From NCBI GenBank assembly GCA_031216915.1, contig CM062289.1:248249187-248313186 (forward strand): a DNA stretch of 64,000 bases. The letters run 5' to 3'. A model generated the notes under the pieces. It was not told the origin of the DNA. It searched no databases and saw only the letters and a program-made list of their open reading frames with translations. Source of the stretch: Pictodentalium vernedei (taxonomy: Eukaryota > Mollusca > Scaphopoda > Dentaliida > Dentaliidae). Both the position numbers and the translations under genes were made by a program. This document shows, one piece after another, positions 21,686-33,081 of this stretch; within the stretch, counting starts at the first letter, position 1, and every line of letters starts with the position of its first letter.

Positions 21686-23191
21686 TACTATTAAAAAAAA
21701 ATAGGGGATATTTGATAAAAGTGAGATATAGGAAGAAATATGTTTATATTTTCATCAAAAAGACAGTTGAGGCATTGCACTGTGACATCTGGTGAATGAT
21801 TTCAGCCATAGTTGGGTGTCTGACAATCACACAGTCCATGCTCTAAGATGTAGAAGACATGGATGGTCAGTCAGAGAATTTACCACATTCAGTCCAAGAC
21901 ATCAATATCTTGTAAATCCTCCTTGGTTCGCGAGACAAGCAATGATCCGATGTGGCATACTCCTCACCAAATGTCCAATATCAGCTTGACTGATGTTATT
22001 CCATTCTTCCTGCAGTGCATCGGAGAGTTCCTGGACATTGATAGGGGGCTGTTGGCATTGTCATAGGTGACTGCCAAGCATATCCCAGACGTGCTCGATT
22101 GGTGAAGGGTCTGGACTTAGTGCTGGCCAAGGTAGTGTAGTGATGTTCTGCTCCTGGAGGAACTCTGTAGCGACACGGGCCCTGTGTGCTCTTGCATTGT
22201 CATCATGGAAAATCAATTGACGGCTGTGACATCGAGCAAATGGCACCACATGAGCTGCTAACATGTTGTCACAGTAGTACTGCCCTGTGACACGCCCTTG
22301 GATGACATGTAATGCTGTTCTGCTTGTCATGGTTATGCCTCCCTACACCATAACTGATCCACCACCAAAACAATCATGCTGCCTAACGGTTACGTCATGG
22401 TATCGTTCATTCCACCGCCGCCACACTCTGTTTTGCCTGTCGTGAAAGTCGAGAAACATGACGTTGTTCCACTGATGATTGTCCCAGTGCTGTCATGCTC
22501 CACACCAATTACGCCTTGCTGCGATGTGACATTCAGTCAAATGTGGAATTATTCGAGGTCGTTGAGCATACAAATTCCAGCTGTGTAGGCGATTTCGGAT
22601 TGTCTGACCTCTGAGTTACACATCTGTCGCTTGGTGCAGCTGTTGTCCAATTTCTGAGGCACTTTGATGGTGGTTACGTAATGCTGTGGTCCAGATGAAA
22701 CGATCCTGGTTAGCAGTTGTCGCCCTTGTACGACCTGGCCGACGTCTATCATCAACATTGCCTGTCTGAAGGTAGCTTAACCACAACCTGCTAATCATTG
22801 AGTAATGTTGAGAATTTGAGCCACTGCAGTCTGTCTGTTGCCAGCTTCCAACATGCCAACAGCATGTAAATGTTCGTCATGTGTCTGTCTTCGCATACCT
22901 CAAAAGTTACGTTTTGACCAGAAACTATTGATGGATAAGTTTATACCAAGAAAAGAACGATGAGACCTCCGAAAAAGCCCGTCCAGTACAAATGAAAATT
23001 TCAAAACATACCCCACAGACATTAACGTGGTGCTTGTGCAAAAAACCTGCACAAAGTTTTTGTGTGCTGGTGACATTCATGATCCACACTAAACCTGGTA
23101 ACATTTTGATGGGTTCAATCTTGCGTATCCAATACCATTTTCCGAAAATACCAACATCAGTTTGGCTATCCTCTACTTTTTTTGAATAGTA
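21686..23191 (-). mobile_element. Tc1-like DNA transposon, about 1.5 kb, decayed
   Basis: Inverted ends TACTATTAAAAAAAAATAGG (left, 21686 on) and, on the other strand, TACTATTCAAAAAAAGTAGA (right, ending about 23191), flanked by TA-rich sequence. The interior carries a broken Tc1-family transposase on the minus strand. Length is typical for Tc1/mariner. Confidence 0.85.
21827..22896 (-). pseudogene. Tc1-like transposase pseudogene
   Basis: Read on the minus strand from ATG at 22894-22896 (MRRQTHDEHLHAVGMLEAG, the helix-turn-helix start). It continues with RLWLSYLQTGNVDDRRRPGR, a typical paired-like domain linker, then LIFHDDNARAHRAR, PWPALSPDPSPIEHVWDMLG and NVQELSDALQEEWNNIS. These are the DDE catalytic domain motifs of the Tc1 family, including the second Asp (HDDNA) and the Glu in SPIEHVW. 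Several frameshifts and stops break the frame, for example after NILNITQ-like text near 22797, near 22620 and near 22061. It is intronic to SKAP and antisense to it. It cannot encode an active enzyme. Confidence 0.92.
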
Positions 23192-23435
23192 TATATAAAC
23201 ACATCAGCTAGGATAATAATATGAGCATTGTCAAAACTCATTCATTTACTCAGTCATTCATTTGCTATTTTTAAACATTGTTGGCCAAAAAGTGCCCTCC
23301 CCCCAACCACCTCCATCCCCTCTGGACATATGTCTCAATAAATTTTGATTTTGATACAATAAGTTTAAGTTTCTTGCATTAAAATGATTTGAAGTTTCCA
23401 AGTTTTACTTATGAGTGCCAACTGAAGGTTGTGTG

Positions 23436-23592
23436 GTGTTAGAATGTTGGGGAGCTGATAGTTGCTTGTCATTGCTCAGTTGTTCTCTCTGGATACTCCG
23501 GTTTCCTGCATCTGTAAAACTGTCATTGTCATGATTAGCCATTGTGCAGAAATATGTGACCTTATACACCAATAAATAAATAAATAAATGCT
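23436..23592 (+). mobile_element. SINE 3' half with (AATA)n tail
   Basis: Shared SINE body (GTTGGGGAGCTGATAGTTGC, GATACTCCGGTTTCCTGC, CTGTAAAACTGTCATTG) and tail (GTGACCTTATACACC then AATAAATAAATAAAT). The head is missing. Confidence 0.75.
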
Positions 23593-23998
23593 GAAGGCCA
23601 AATCAGCATTACAGATTTGGGGTTTATACATATATTCTACAGTACTGTTATGGGACCATGAATGTGAAAAAAACTTAATTGATTTTAATTTAGTCAGTTA
23701 ATCTTATACTTTCAGAAAGTTTTGAAATGACAGAGTTTTGCATTTAATAAGAAATGAAGGGACAAGTTTCCTGCTCATAATTTTTTTGTGTTTAATTCCG
23801 AAGTTATAGTTTTTGTTTGTGCAGGGAGTTTCCAATATCTCTGAAGTTTCTCATTAAAAGCATACAGCAATGGATATCATTAGAACCAGCTCAAATGAAA
23901 TCCATGTTTGTATGGTTTTATTGAAAAATTGTGAAATTTCTTTTTGAAAAATGTAAAAATCAATTTATTTTTTAAAAAATACTGTTTTAGGTAAAGGT

Positions 23999-24444
23999 TT
24001 AACACTTTACCTAATGCACATGACATTTAAAGTTGTTATTTTAATATTTGAATAATTTTTTTTTTTCAAATTTGTCAAAAAATTCCAACAAAACCATTTC
24101 ATGTGACCCTCCCCCTCATTGGAGGATTGAAATTCCAATTTGCAGCACGCTATAAAAGAACTATTTGAACATCAAAATAAAACACATAATGATAGCCATG
24201 ATGGGCAGCATAAGTGTTAACTCTCTAACGAATCGGCTGTATCTCCCCATGTAATATACAAATTCAGCAGTTGAAATAAAAAATTATTTTTCAAAAAATT
24301 TCGACAAACCAATGGGATCTTTCCAATAAGAGGATCACAGGATATGGTTTTATTGACATTTTTTGACAAATTAATTTTTTTTCAAGCTCAATTTGTAAAT
24401 TATGCACAGGGATGCAATCAATTCATCATTATTTAAAGGGTTAA
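23999..24444. mobile_element. Two T2 MITE remnants
   Basis: TTAACACTTTACCTAATGCA (23999 on) starts one copy that breaks near 24160. TTAACTCTCTAACGAATCGG (24217) to TTTAAAGGGTTAA (24444) is a reversed second copy. Confidence 0.65.
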
Positions 24445-24477
24445 TGTGATCTCTACATCAGAAATGTGAAGGAATTC

Positions 24478-25569
24478 TTTTTTTAGCTCAACTTGACGAG
24501 CTATTGGGATGGGTTATGATCCACCCATCCATCCATTCGGCCATCTGTATATCCAGCCGTCTGTCTGTACATTCCTCTGTCCATACACAATTCCTTTAGC
24601 CCACCCTACAGGCCACGGGTCTCACCCGATCAGTTCCAAATTTCATACATGGCTTTGGGGTAATATCTAGATGGGAGCTATTGAATTTTTCCGAATATTC
24701 CTGAAAAACGTGGCCATCTTAGATTTGGCATATAAATCGTCAACAATTGCATTGGCACACCCTACAGGCCATATCTCTTAACTGATCTTTTTCAGATTTT
24801 ATATATAGCTTTGGTGCGATCTAAATGGGAACTATCAAATTTTTCTGAATTACATTGAAAAACATGGCCACCAGTGGTCATCTTGAATTTGGCATATAAA
24901 TTCCATTAGCATTCCCTGCAGGCCACATCTCTCACCAGATCTTTCTCAGATATCATGTATAGCTTTAGTGTGATGTCTAGATGGGAGCTATAAAATCTTT
25001 CTGAATTTCATTGAAAAAAGTGGCCATCTTGTATTTGGCATATGATTTGTCAACAATTCTATTAGCACACCCTGCAGGCCACATCTCTCACCCGATCTTT
25101 TTCAAATTTCATATGTAGCTTTGGTGTGTTTATAAGTCTTGATAGGAGGTATAGAATTTTTCTGAATTTTGTTGAAAAATATTGCCACCAGAAGCCATCT
25201 TAGATTTGGCATATAAAATGTCAACAATTCCATTAGCACACCCTCCAGGCAGCATCTCTCACCCGATCTTATTTCAAATTTCATATGTAGCTTCGGTGTG
25301 ATTACTAGATGGGAGCTATCGCATTCTTCTGAATTTCATTAAAAAACATGACCGCCAGTGTCCATTTGGCATATAAATTGTCTACAATTCTATTAGTACA
25401 CACTACCGGCTGCATCCCTCACTCGATCTTTTTCAGATTTCATATGTAGCTTTGATGTGATGTCTTTTCTGTAGAAACTTGAGTGAATGAATTGGCATTA
25501 CTGGAACTTTCTATTTAGTTCAGTCCCTTCTTGGACAAGTTGAGCTGCAGTGTCAATGACACTTTCATT
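24478..25569 (+). mobile_element. HP-D repeat copy
   Basis: 5' end TTTTTAGCTCAACTTGACGA, with CCATCC and GTCTGTC microsatellite. About six units of roughly 145-150 bp carry ATTAGCACACCCTGCAGGCC and CATATGTAGCTTTGGTGTGA. 3' end GACAAGTTGAGCTGCAGTG with the hairpin AGTGTCAATGACACT and TTTCATT. The ends are those of HP-B but the internal units differ. Confidence 0.75.
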
Positions 25570-25907
25570 AGTTTTATTTATTTCATATCATTGGAAAATA
25601 AAAAAAATTCCACCCAACAGTGAATTTCAGATATTCGAAACCAAGCTTCAGCATGGCACTCTTTAGCAGTAAACAAATCTCCTGCACAATACATAAAATA
25701 ACCATTATCTATTGACTAAAGTGAATTTTTTGATTTGATTGGTTGATAGATATGTGGTATGAGACCATATTCATTGAAACCCACGATATGTCCGCCCAGC
25801 CACTGACAAATTTTCCATACCCAGTGGAAGCCTCGTTCCGAAATCTGCAAATTGTCCATACCCTGTAGAAGACACATCATTCCAGTTTTACAGTGTACAT
25901 GTATTAT

Positions 25908-26045
25908 ATTTTAATTTATTATCTCCAAAATATAGCTCATGACCCCTTATTGGAATGAGCTTGTTGAGTACCCTCCAATGTGGGGTTCATAAGCTATGTT
26001 TCTGAGACAAAAAAGAAAAAAAAGAAATTCAATAATTTTTTTATA
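25908..26045. mobile_element. T1 MITE core fragment
   Basis: The text CTCATGACCCCTTATTGGAA, GGGGTTCATAAGCTATGTTT and GAGACAAAAAAG is the T1 hairpin without ends. Confidence 0.6.
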
Positions 26046-26201
26046 TTAGTCATATCGGCATATTTTCACAAAAACTCTTTTGCACAAAAATTCCACAGAA
26101 ACTTGTATGGCTCAACAATGGAAGATAAAAGATCTCATGCTGTGTGTGTTCACACATGAAATAGATTGTACTTCTAAAACGGAAAGTGAATAGATAAATT
26201 T

Positions 26202-26280
26202 GTTACCCCGTGTCTGATCACGTGGTACGGGTTTTTACCTACCCGAAGCCAGCCGTATCCCATGAGGCCGAAGGGGTAAC
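26202..26280. repeat. 79-bp GC-rich element with GTTACCCC ends
   Basis: GTTACCCCGTG at left and GAAGGGGTAAC at right form short inverted ends around a GC-rich centre, unlike its AT-rich setting. It lies 120 bp upstream of the exon at 26402. It could be a very small MITE. Confidence 0.45.
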
Positions 26281-26401
26281 TAATATTATCTTGTTTTGAA
26301 TTAATATCATTTAATCAGGGGTTATAATTTATGGTTTGAAATAAGAAAGGGGTGGTTATTTCTTTGTCTTGAGTTGCACTATACATTGTCTTTTCTTTCA
26401 G

Positions 26402-26492
26402 TTCTCAGCAAAATCAGAAGAAGATTACAAAAGCTGGAAGATGGCAATAGAGAACAGCATTGCTGGTATTGGTGATGAGATAGATGATCAAG
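26402..26492 (+). CDS. SKAP: SKAP-like adaptor, exon with PH domain C-terminal helix
   Basis: A 91-nt exon between a good polypyrimidine tract (TTGTCTTTTCTTTCAG) and GTAAAG, phase 0 in and 1 out. It encodes FSAKSEEDYKSWKMAIENS then IAGIGDEIDDQ. This is PH strand 7 and the closing helix, including the near-invariant Trp of PH domains (YKSW). The acidic tail GDEIDDQ(D) leads into the linker of the last exon. The final G plus AT of the last exon gives Asp. Directly downstream sit two T1 elements. Confidence 0.93.
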
Positions 26493-26544
26493 GTAAAGAA
26501 TAGGCTCTATTTCATACATGTATGAATTGGAAATTTGTCTAACC

Positions 26545-27024
26545 ATAACCCTTTACCTAACATGAAAAGTAGACAACACTTGCAAAAAAACAATTCTTGA
26601 ATAACAAATTTTTTTTCATTTTTTGTCTCAAAAACATAGGTTATGACCCCTCATTGGAACGAGCTCAACGAGCTCATTCCATTGAGGGGGTCATAACCTA
26701 TGTTTTTTGAGACAAAAAATGAAAAAAATGAAAATTAATTGGCAATTTTTTAGAATAGCACTGGCCGGTTTTGGCCGTTATGTTGGGTAAAGGGTTAAAC
26801 AAACTCTGATGACCTATTACCTAAAGTAATGTCCATATCTGGACAGTGCTGTTTTCCAAAAAACACCATTCATTTTTTCTTATTTTTTCAATTTTTGTCT
26901 CCAAAACAGCTTCTGACCTCTCATTGTGTGGGCTTATTGAGCGCATTCCACTGAGCGGTCATAAGCTATGTTTTTGATAAGTTCTTTTTAGGTATCATCT
27001 TGTAGTCATGTTAGGTGAAGAGTT
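26545..27024 (+). mobile_element. Two T1 MITEs in tandem
   Basis: The first copy (26545-26798) is almost complete: CCCTTTACCTAACATG, hairpin GAGCTCAACGAGCTC, TTGGGTAAAGGGTTAA. The second (about 26809-27024) is diverged, with ATTACCTAAAGTAATG and TCATGTTAGGTGAAGAGTTA. Confidence 0.75.
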
Positions 27025-27049
27025 ATTCTGTATTATTATATGCTAGCCT

Positions 27050-27600
27050 GTGAATTATCACAAATTATCTAAGATATTTTCTTGATATCCATCGACTCGA
27101 TGGATATCGAGGAATATCCCTCAGTAGCTTCCTAAATGATGTCACACTATGCCACATCATGTCACTTTGAAGGAACAATCAGCTGATTTTTGTTATTGTT
27201 TTGAAACATGCGCATTTGGAGTCAAATTGGGCTGAATTTTGTGCACTTAAATGTCTCATACATGTAGCATATAATAAAAAAGAAAATGTTTTCTATTTTA
27301 GTCAGTATCTGGAATGATCTCATGAGTGTGGATCTGAAAGTTTTATTTTTCACGAGCGCTTGCGGGAGTGAAAAATAATTTTTTCAGGTCCACACGATGA
27401 ATTTTTTCAGTAGCTTCTTATATGACATTACTCATCAGTGCATGACAGTGCCTTGAACGTCGTCATGAAGGAACGATCAGCAGCGTTTTGTTATTGTCTT
27501 GAAACTATTTGCAGTCGAATTGGGCTGAATATTGCGCAGTAAATGTCATGTAGCATATAATAAAAAATAAATCTACTCCGATATCCTCTATATATTTGCA
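27050..27600. repeat. Family N: direct repeats around a CACGAGCGCTTG hairpin
   Basis: About 175-bp direct repeats (27115-27295 and 27405-27580; GAACAATCAGCTGATTTTTG / GAACGATCAGCAGCGTTTTG) flank the core. The core reads GAAAGTTTTATTTTTCACGA facing GTGAAAAATAATTTTTTCAG. The same core recurs near 34636-34702. Confidence 0.6.
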
Positions 27601-27686
27601 TAAATAAAAAAAATATCAATCCAGTATGAATTTATATAAACTTTCCTCAAATCGAACAAATGTTTATGTAACTTCCAGAGGTCTGA

Positions 27687-28746
27687 TTTTTAGCTTAACT
27701 TGACAAAGTCAGGATAAGCTATTGCCATCACGTGTGCGGAAGTCTGTGAGTCTGTTCACAAGGTTCGAGATCTCGTCTAGATGAGAAAGTCCCCTTTTGG
27801 TCAAATTTGGTCAACCGTGATGGCTGCCCGAGCCCAAAACCCCAAAACCTTTAGCACAGCCTACAGGTTGTATTTATGAAGGGATTCCATTGTAACTTGG
27901 TAGGTATGATGTCTAGATGAGAACTTCCCCATTTGGTCGCGATCTGTCAACCGTGATGGGTGCCTGAGCCCAAAACCGAAAACCTTTAGCACAGTCCACA
28001 GGTCATATTTATGGAGGGATTCCATTGTAACTTTGTAGGATGACTCCATATAATGTGTAGATGAGACTGCCCCCTTTTGGTCGCGATCGGTCAACTGTGA
28101 TGGCTGCAGGGGCCCAAAGCCCCCAAACCTTTAGAACAGTCTACAGGTCGTATTCATGAAGGGATTTCATTGCAACTTGGTAGGATGACTCCAGGGAATG
28201 TCTAGATGAGAACGTCCCCTTTCGGTCATGATCATTCAACCATGATGGCTGCCCAAGCCCAAAACCAGAAAACCTTTAGCACAGACTACAGGTCGTATTA
28301 ATGAAGGGATTTCATTGTAACTTGGCAGGATGACTCAGTATAATGTCTAGATGAGGATTTCCCCTTTTGGTTTGCGATGGGTCAACCATGATGGCTACAG
28401 GTGCCCGAAGCCCGAAAACCTTTGGCACAGTCTACAGGCTGTATTTATGAAGGTATTTCATTGTAACTTGATAGGATGACTCGTTTTGGAATAATTTCAC
28501 TCTAACTTGGTAACTTTGGTTGACATACATTAACTGTGAGGGCCACATTAACCCACCACTCCATTCTTTAGTACAGTCTACACCTCAAATTATTTTATTG
28601 AAAACATAGCTTACAGGAAACAGAAATTAACATATTCTCAATTATCACAATTCTTGTCATATTTCGTAATCCTTTCATAAACATTATCCTTTTGATCAAA
28701 CACAACACACAGTCAAGTTAAGCTACAGTGTCATTGACACTTTCAT
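27687..28746 (+). mobile_element. HP-B repeat copy
   Basis: TTTTTAGCTTAACTTGAC start, about five units, and the 3' end AGTCAAGTTAAGCTACAGTG with AGTGTCATTGACACTTTCAT. Both ends intact. Confidence 0.8.
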
Positions 28747-28886
28747 AAGTATTCTTCTCTTCTTCAGATGAATAGGCTAGACATTTCTGGAAATCCACCA
28801 GATCTATCAATAAATTGTTTCCAGGAAGAATTGTTCAAGCATACCGTGAGAGCATTTCCTGTAATGCCCATATCTCTTGTTGATAT

Positions 28887-29229
28887 TTAACCCTTCGCTT
28901 GGGAGCATGGGGCTCAGTGGTTAGAGAAATGGACTTCAAACTGAAATGTTGATGATTTGATCCTGACCAGCGATAATTGTATTATGTCATTGGGAAAGAC
29001 ACTTGATCCTGATTGTCCATGTGGGGGCACTGTGTAATAAGGCATACTGCACATTGATGGTGCACTTGATTTCAACCTTTGCTAACTCTGTTTATCTGTT
29101 TATGCAGAGATGGTAAGCTGGATAGTATGACATTTGCCTTTACGGTATTCTGCAGTTCTCTCCAGGTACTCTGGCTTCCTCTACCTCTAAAGCAAATTTT
29201 GAGATTGTGTGCATTGAGTAAAGAGTTAA
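28887..29229 (+). mobile_element. tRNA-headed SINE inserted in a T1 remnant
   Basis: TTAACCCTTCGC (T1 left) and CATTGAGTAAAGAGTTAA (T1 right) enclose the SINE (about 28899-29210). Head: GGGGCTCAGTGGTTAGAGAA, a tRNA A-box-like stretch. Body: GTCCATGTGGGGGCACTGTG, GCACATTGATGGTGCACTTG, CCAGGTACTCTGGCTTCC. The body equals that of the 5S-headed SINE at 59.9 kb. Confidence 0.75.
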
Positions 29230-29642
29230 TATTTAGGCCTAAAAAAATAAAAAATCTGTTTCTCAGGCCCTCCCGCATGGTCCTTTTGGCTGCCGCATGC
29301 TCTCTTTTTATAACCAATTTAAACTTAAAAAAAATAAAAATTAAATGGTTTATGTCTGATATTTTACCCAAGTTAAAAAAATGATGAATTTGTCCCTTGA
29401 GTGCAAGAAGGCTTTGCAATGCTTTAGCATTGCAAAGCCTTCTTGCACTCAAGGGATGAAATACACCACCACCCATGCTATTCTGTAGATTATGAGGCCT
29501 AAAACTTGAACCAAGAACATAAAATTTTGATGGCAAAGAAGAAATTACTGAAATAAAAAATAAAATAAAAAACAGCTCGCCCGCATGCAATTTCACAAAT
29601 TATGGCCTGAGAAACAGAAGATTTACTTTGTGTGGCCTTATA
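29230..29642. mobile_element. L-family MITE, complete
   Basis: Ends AGGCCTAAAAAAATAAAA with CTGTTTCTCAGGCC, and GGCCTGAGAAACAGAAG with TTTGTGTGGCC. The centre (about 29392-29456) is a near-perfect hairpin of CCCTTGAGTGCAAGAAGGC around CTTTAGCATTG. Confidence 0.75.
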
Positions 29643-29897
29643 TGTTAACAATATTTTACGCAAATCATTCTATACTTATAATCTACATCAATGTAGTATT
29701 AGAGAGAGATATCTCACTGCAGGCACATTGCATGTAATGAAATCCAGAGGTTCTAGTGGGGCCAGGGTATGGAGGTCGTTTCCCCCCCTCCTATTGGTAG
29801 GAGCCCAGAGGCCCTCCACTAGAGAAATTGTCGAAAATCCACCCCAAATAGCTCTCTCTGGGTACATTTTGAGGCTCGATAGATCTTCAATCTACAC

Positions 29898-30146
29898 TTA
29901 ATTGGGAGAGTGCTGAATTATATTTCGTTGTTAGAATTTTTTTACATGTCTTTGCCTTGTTACAGTCAAGGGAGAGTGCCTATAGGCACACTCCCATAAA
30001 TTGTAACAAGGCAAATCTCTAACAATTACATAATTTCACTTCAAAGATAATATGAAATACAGCCACACAAAATGAAGCCTTTAGGTTGAGGTCCCTGCAC
30101 TTCAGAACAAAGCCCAAATATGGACTTCCAGATCTCTACCAGTTAA
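29898..30146. mobile_element. T3 palindromic MITE
   Basis: TTAATTGGGAGAGTGCTGAA at left and ATCTCTACCAGTTAA at right. The internal hairpin is GGGAGAGTGCCTATAGGCAC with TTGTAACAAGGC arms. Best-preserved ends are at 57282-57533. Confidence 0.7.
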
Positions 30147-30157
30147 GGTGGTATATT

Positions 30158-32802
30158 ATTATGCCCACGAGTGATTCTCTCGGGAGCATTATGTTTTCAC
30201 CTTGTCTGTCCGTCTGTCATCCTGCATCTGCCCTTCAGCATCCGTCCATTTACTTTTGGTTTCTGCCAAATAACAAAAGAACCTCTTATTTGATCAAATC
30301 ATAATTTTAGGGGTAACTTGTGGATGACTAGACAATGCTTCCTTTCAATTTTGGTCCAGCTAGCCAATTCAGTATGGCCGCCCTGGCAGCCAAATTGAAT
30401 TTGCTTTCCATCCAATAACTAGTGAATGCTGACTGGAATCATTTTTAGCTCAACTTTGACATAGTCAAATTTGAGGTTATGCCATGGCCCATCGTCGTCT
30501 GGACATCTGTCTGGCATCAACAATTCAATATGGCTTGGGCTAGAGACTGTATTTATCAACCAATCTTTACGAAACTTCTTGGGTATCTTTGCTATCACCG
30601 TGGGATGAGAACGAGTGTTTTGGGGTGCTGTCCAAAATTAAGATAGCTGCCAGCAGCCATTTTGCACTGAAATTAGTGCAATCAGTTTTTTGTACAGAAC
30701 TTCTGTATGAAAGTTCTGATATGAATATATTTTTAGCTGTGATGAGCAGCTCTATATGTGGCAATGTCGGTCTGTCTGTCGGTCTGTGTGTTGATCGGTC
30801 GGTCGGTCTGTCACCAACGAGTTTTTTTGTCACCAACGAGTTTTAAAACATTGGTGTTGCATGAATTGTCGCAGCTTCGGCACTGTGACAGTCCGTCTTG
30901 TTGTATGAATGTTTAGTAACATGGAATACATCACATACGGGGTTTTTTCTTGTGCTGAAATTATGAAAATTAGATGAACTTTGATTTATTCAGTGCTACT
31001 TATACACAGTAAGTGCACATGTCAATACGGCTCGGGCTAGAGGCTGTATTTATGAACCGATCTTCAAAAAATTTCTCGGGTACCTTTGTTATCACCTTGG
31101 GAAGAGAACGAGTGTTTTTGGTGTGCGGTCCAAAATTCAAGATGGCTGCCAGTGGCAATTTTATACCGAAATTAGGTACAATCAGTTTTTTGTACAGAAC
31201 TTCTATATGGCTTGGGCTAGATGCTGTATTTTTGAACCGATCGTTACAAAACTTCTTGGGTACCTTTGTGATCACTGTGGGGCAAGAACGAGTGTTTTGG
31301 GGTGGAGTTCAAAATTCAAGATGGCCACCGGCAGCTATTTTGTACAGAAATTAGCACAATCAGTTTTTTGTACAGAACTTCTGTATGAAAGTTCTGATTT
31401 GAATAAATTTTTGTATGAATGTTTAGAAACATGGAATACATTACATATAATACAGGTTTTTTTCTCGTGCAGAAATTATGCAAATTAGATGAACTTTGAT
31501 TTATTCAGCGCTACTTATACACAGTAAGTGCATATGTCAATACGGCTAGGGCTAGAGGCTGTATTTATGAACCAATCTTCACGAAACTTCTTGGGTACCT
31601 TTGCTATCACCTTGGGATGAGAACGAGTGTTTTTGGGTGCAGTTTGAAATTCAAGATGGCTGCCAGTGGCCATTTCATACCAAAATTAGGTGCAATCAGT
31701 TTTTTTGTACAGAACTTCTAGGAGAATGTTTGTTATCACCATGGGATGGTAACGAGTGCTTTTGGACTTGGCTGTGTTAATATTTGGTGTTTTTTGGGGA
31801 GGGTAAACATTATTAGCACAACCCAGTTTTCTGTTTCCAATGAGAAAAATAAAACCTCCTCACCCGTGGGAACTCTGTGAGCTAAAGATAAAAAATTCAA
31901 ATACCTATATTTTAAGAAGGGCTGGACAAATATTGATTAATTAGTAGGAATCAACTGTAGAAGGGTTTGAATCAAACAGGCCAAAACAATTGCTAACATT
32001 TGGCTTATGATGCACCATACAAGGATCCCCAATGTAGCATTAACCACATGGAGATTTCTTTTCTAGTTTAGCATCTAACTTTCACTCACCTTTACAATAC
32101 TTTACCTGTACATTTGTTACAGGCTATGGTCAGTATTTATGTACACACCTTTACAATACTTTACATGTACCTTTGTTATCAGATCATCACCTAGATGTGT
32201 GTAATTTGTGTGTCACATACTATACATATACATGTCTTACATAAGTTGAGCTACAGTTTCATTGACACTTTCATTATTTTTTAATTATGCATTGTTGGTG
32301 TCTAGAGGAAGCTTTCTTTCGATTTTGGACCAGTCAGATACTGACTTGAATCAATTTCAGTTTTTGTTTATGCATTATTGGTGTCTAGAGGAAGCTACCT
32401 TTCGATTTTGAACCAGCTAGCCAATTCAATATGGCCACCATGGCCGCCATATTGAATTTGGTTTCCATCAAATAACTAATGAATGCTGACTCGAATCATT
32501 TTTATTTTTTAATTATGCATTGTTGGTGTATAGAGGAAGGTTCCTTTCAATTTTGGACCAGTCAGCTGAACCAAGATGGCTGCCAGTAGCCAATTCATTA
32601 TGGCTTCCATGGTGACCATCTTGAATTTGGTTTCCGTCCAATAACTAATGGATCCTGACTCGAATCAATTTCAGTTTTTGGTTATACATTATTGATGTCT
32701 AGAGGAAGCTTCCTTTTGATTTGATTATGCCCCAAGAGACTTACCTACTACCCTTTTATGACACTGTCGGAGGCAAATGCCATGCTTTGCATTGCTCTTG
32801 TC
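30158..32802 (+). mobile_element. HP-I repeat carrying a nested HP-C
   Basis: It opens with TTATGCCCACGAGTGATTC (hairpin with CTCTCGGGAGC), then GTCTGTCCGTCTGTC. It resumes after the nested HP-C as units with AGAGGAAGCTTCCTTTC and AATTATGCATTGTTGGTG (32281-32740). It closes with TGCCATGCTTTGCATTGCTC. Confidence 0.6.
30441..32280 (+). mobile_element. HP-C repeat, with HP-F nested inside
   Basis: Start TTTTTAGCTCAACTTTGACA facing GTCAAATTTGAGG. Units of roughly 180 bp carry GGGCTAGAGGCTGTATTTAT, ACGAGTGTTTTTGG and TTCAAGATGGCTGCC. End AAGTTGAGCTACAGTTTC and ATTGACACTTTCATT. An HP-F copy (about 30731-30903, TTTTTAGCTGTGATGAGCAG...) sits inside. Confidence 0.65.
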
Positions 32803-33002
32803 TGTAATTATATTAGTTGTTGTGTCATGATGGCTTACACACTTATTTGTTCTCATAAACTAATTAAATGGTAGAGTGATAAATTATTTTTCAAATGTGA
32901 TTTGTAATGTAAATATTGTTTTAAAGATGCCATGCTACCAGCAAAAGGAGCCTTTGTAATTTAGGAAGAGTGTGGGCATAAATAATTATTTAAAAATTGT
33001 TT

Positions 33003-33067
33003 TGTTACAATTTATTGGAGAGTGCCTGTTAGCTAGCAGGCACTCTCCAATAAATTGTAACAAAACA
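33003..33067. repeat. T3 core hairpin
   Basis: TTGTTACAATTTATTGGAGA and its complement around AGTGCCTGTTAGCTAGCAGG make a near-perfect hairpin of about 28-bp arms. It equals the T3 centre but lacks T3 ends. Confidence 0.75.
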
Positions 33068-33081
33068 AATTCATACAATCA

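Noticed and set aside
29072-29596. 174-codon minus strand open frame
   Set aside because: It spans a SINE/T1 edge and the L-family hairpin, so it is repeat sequence.
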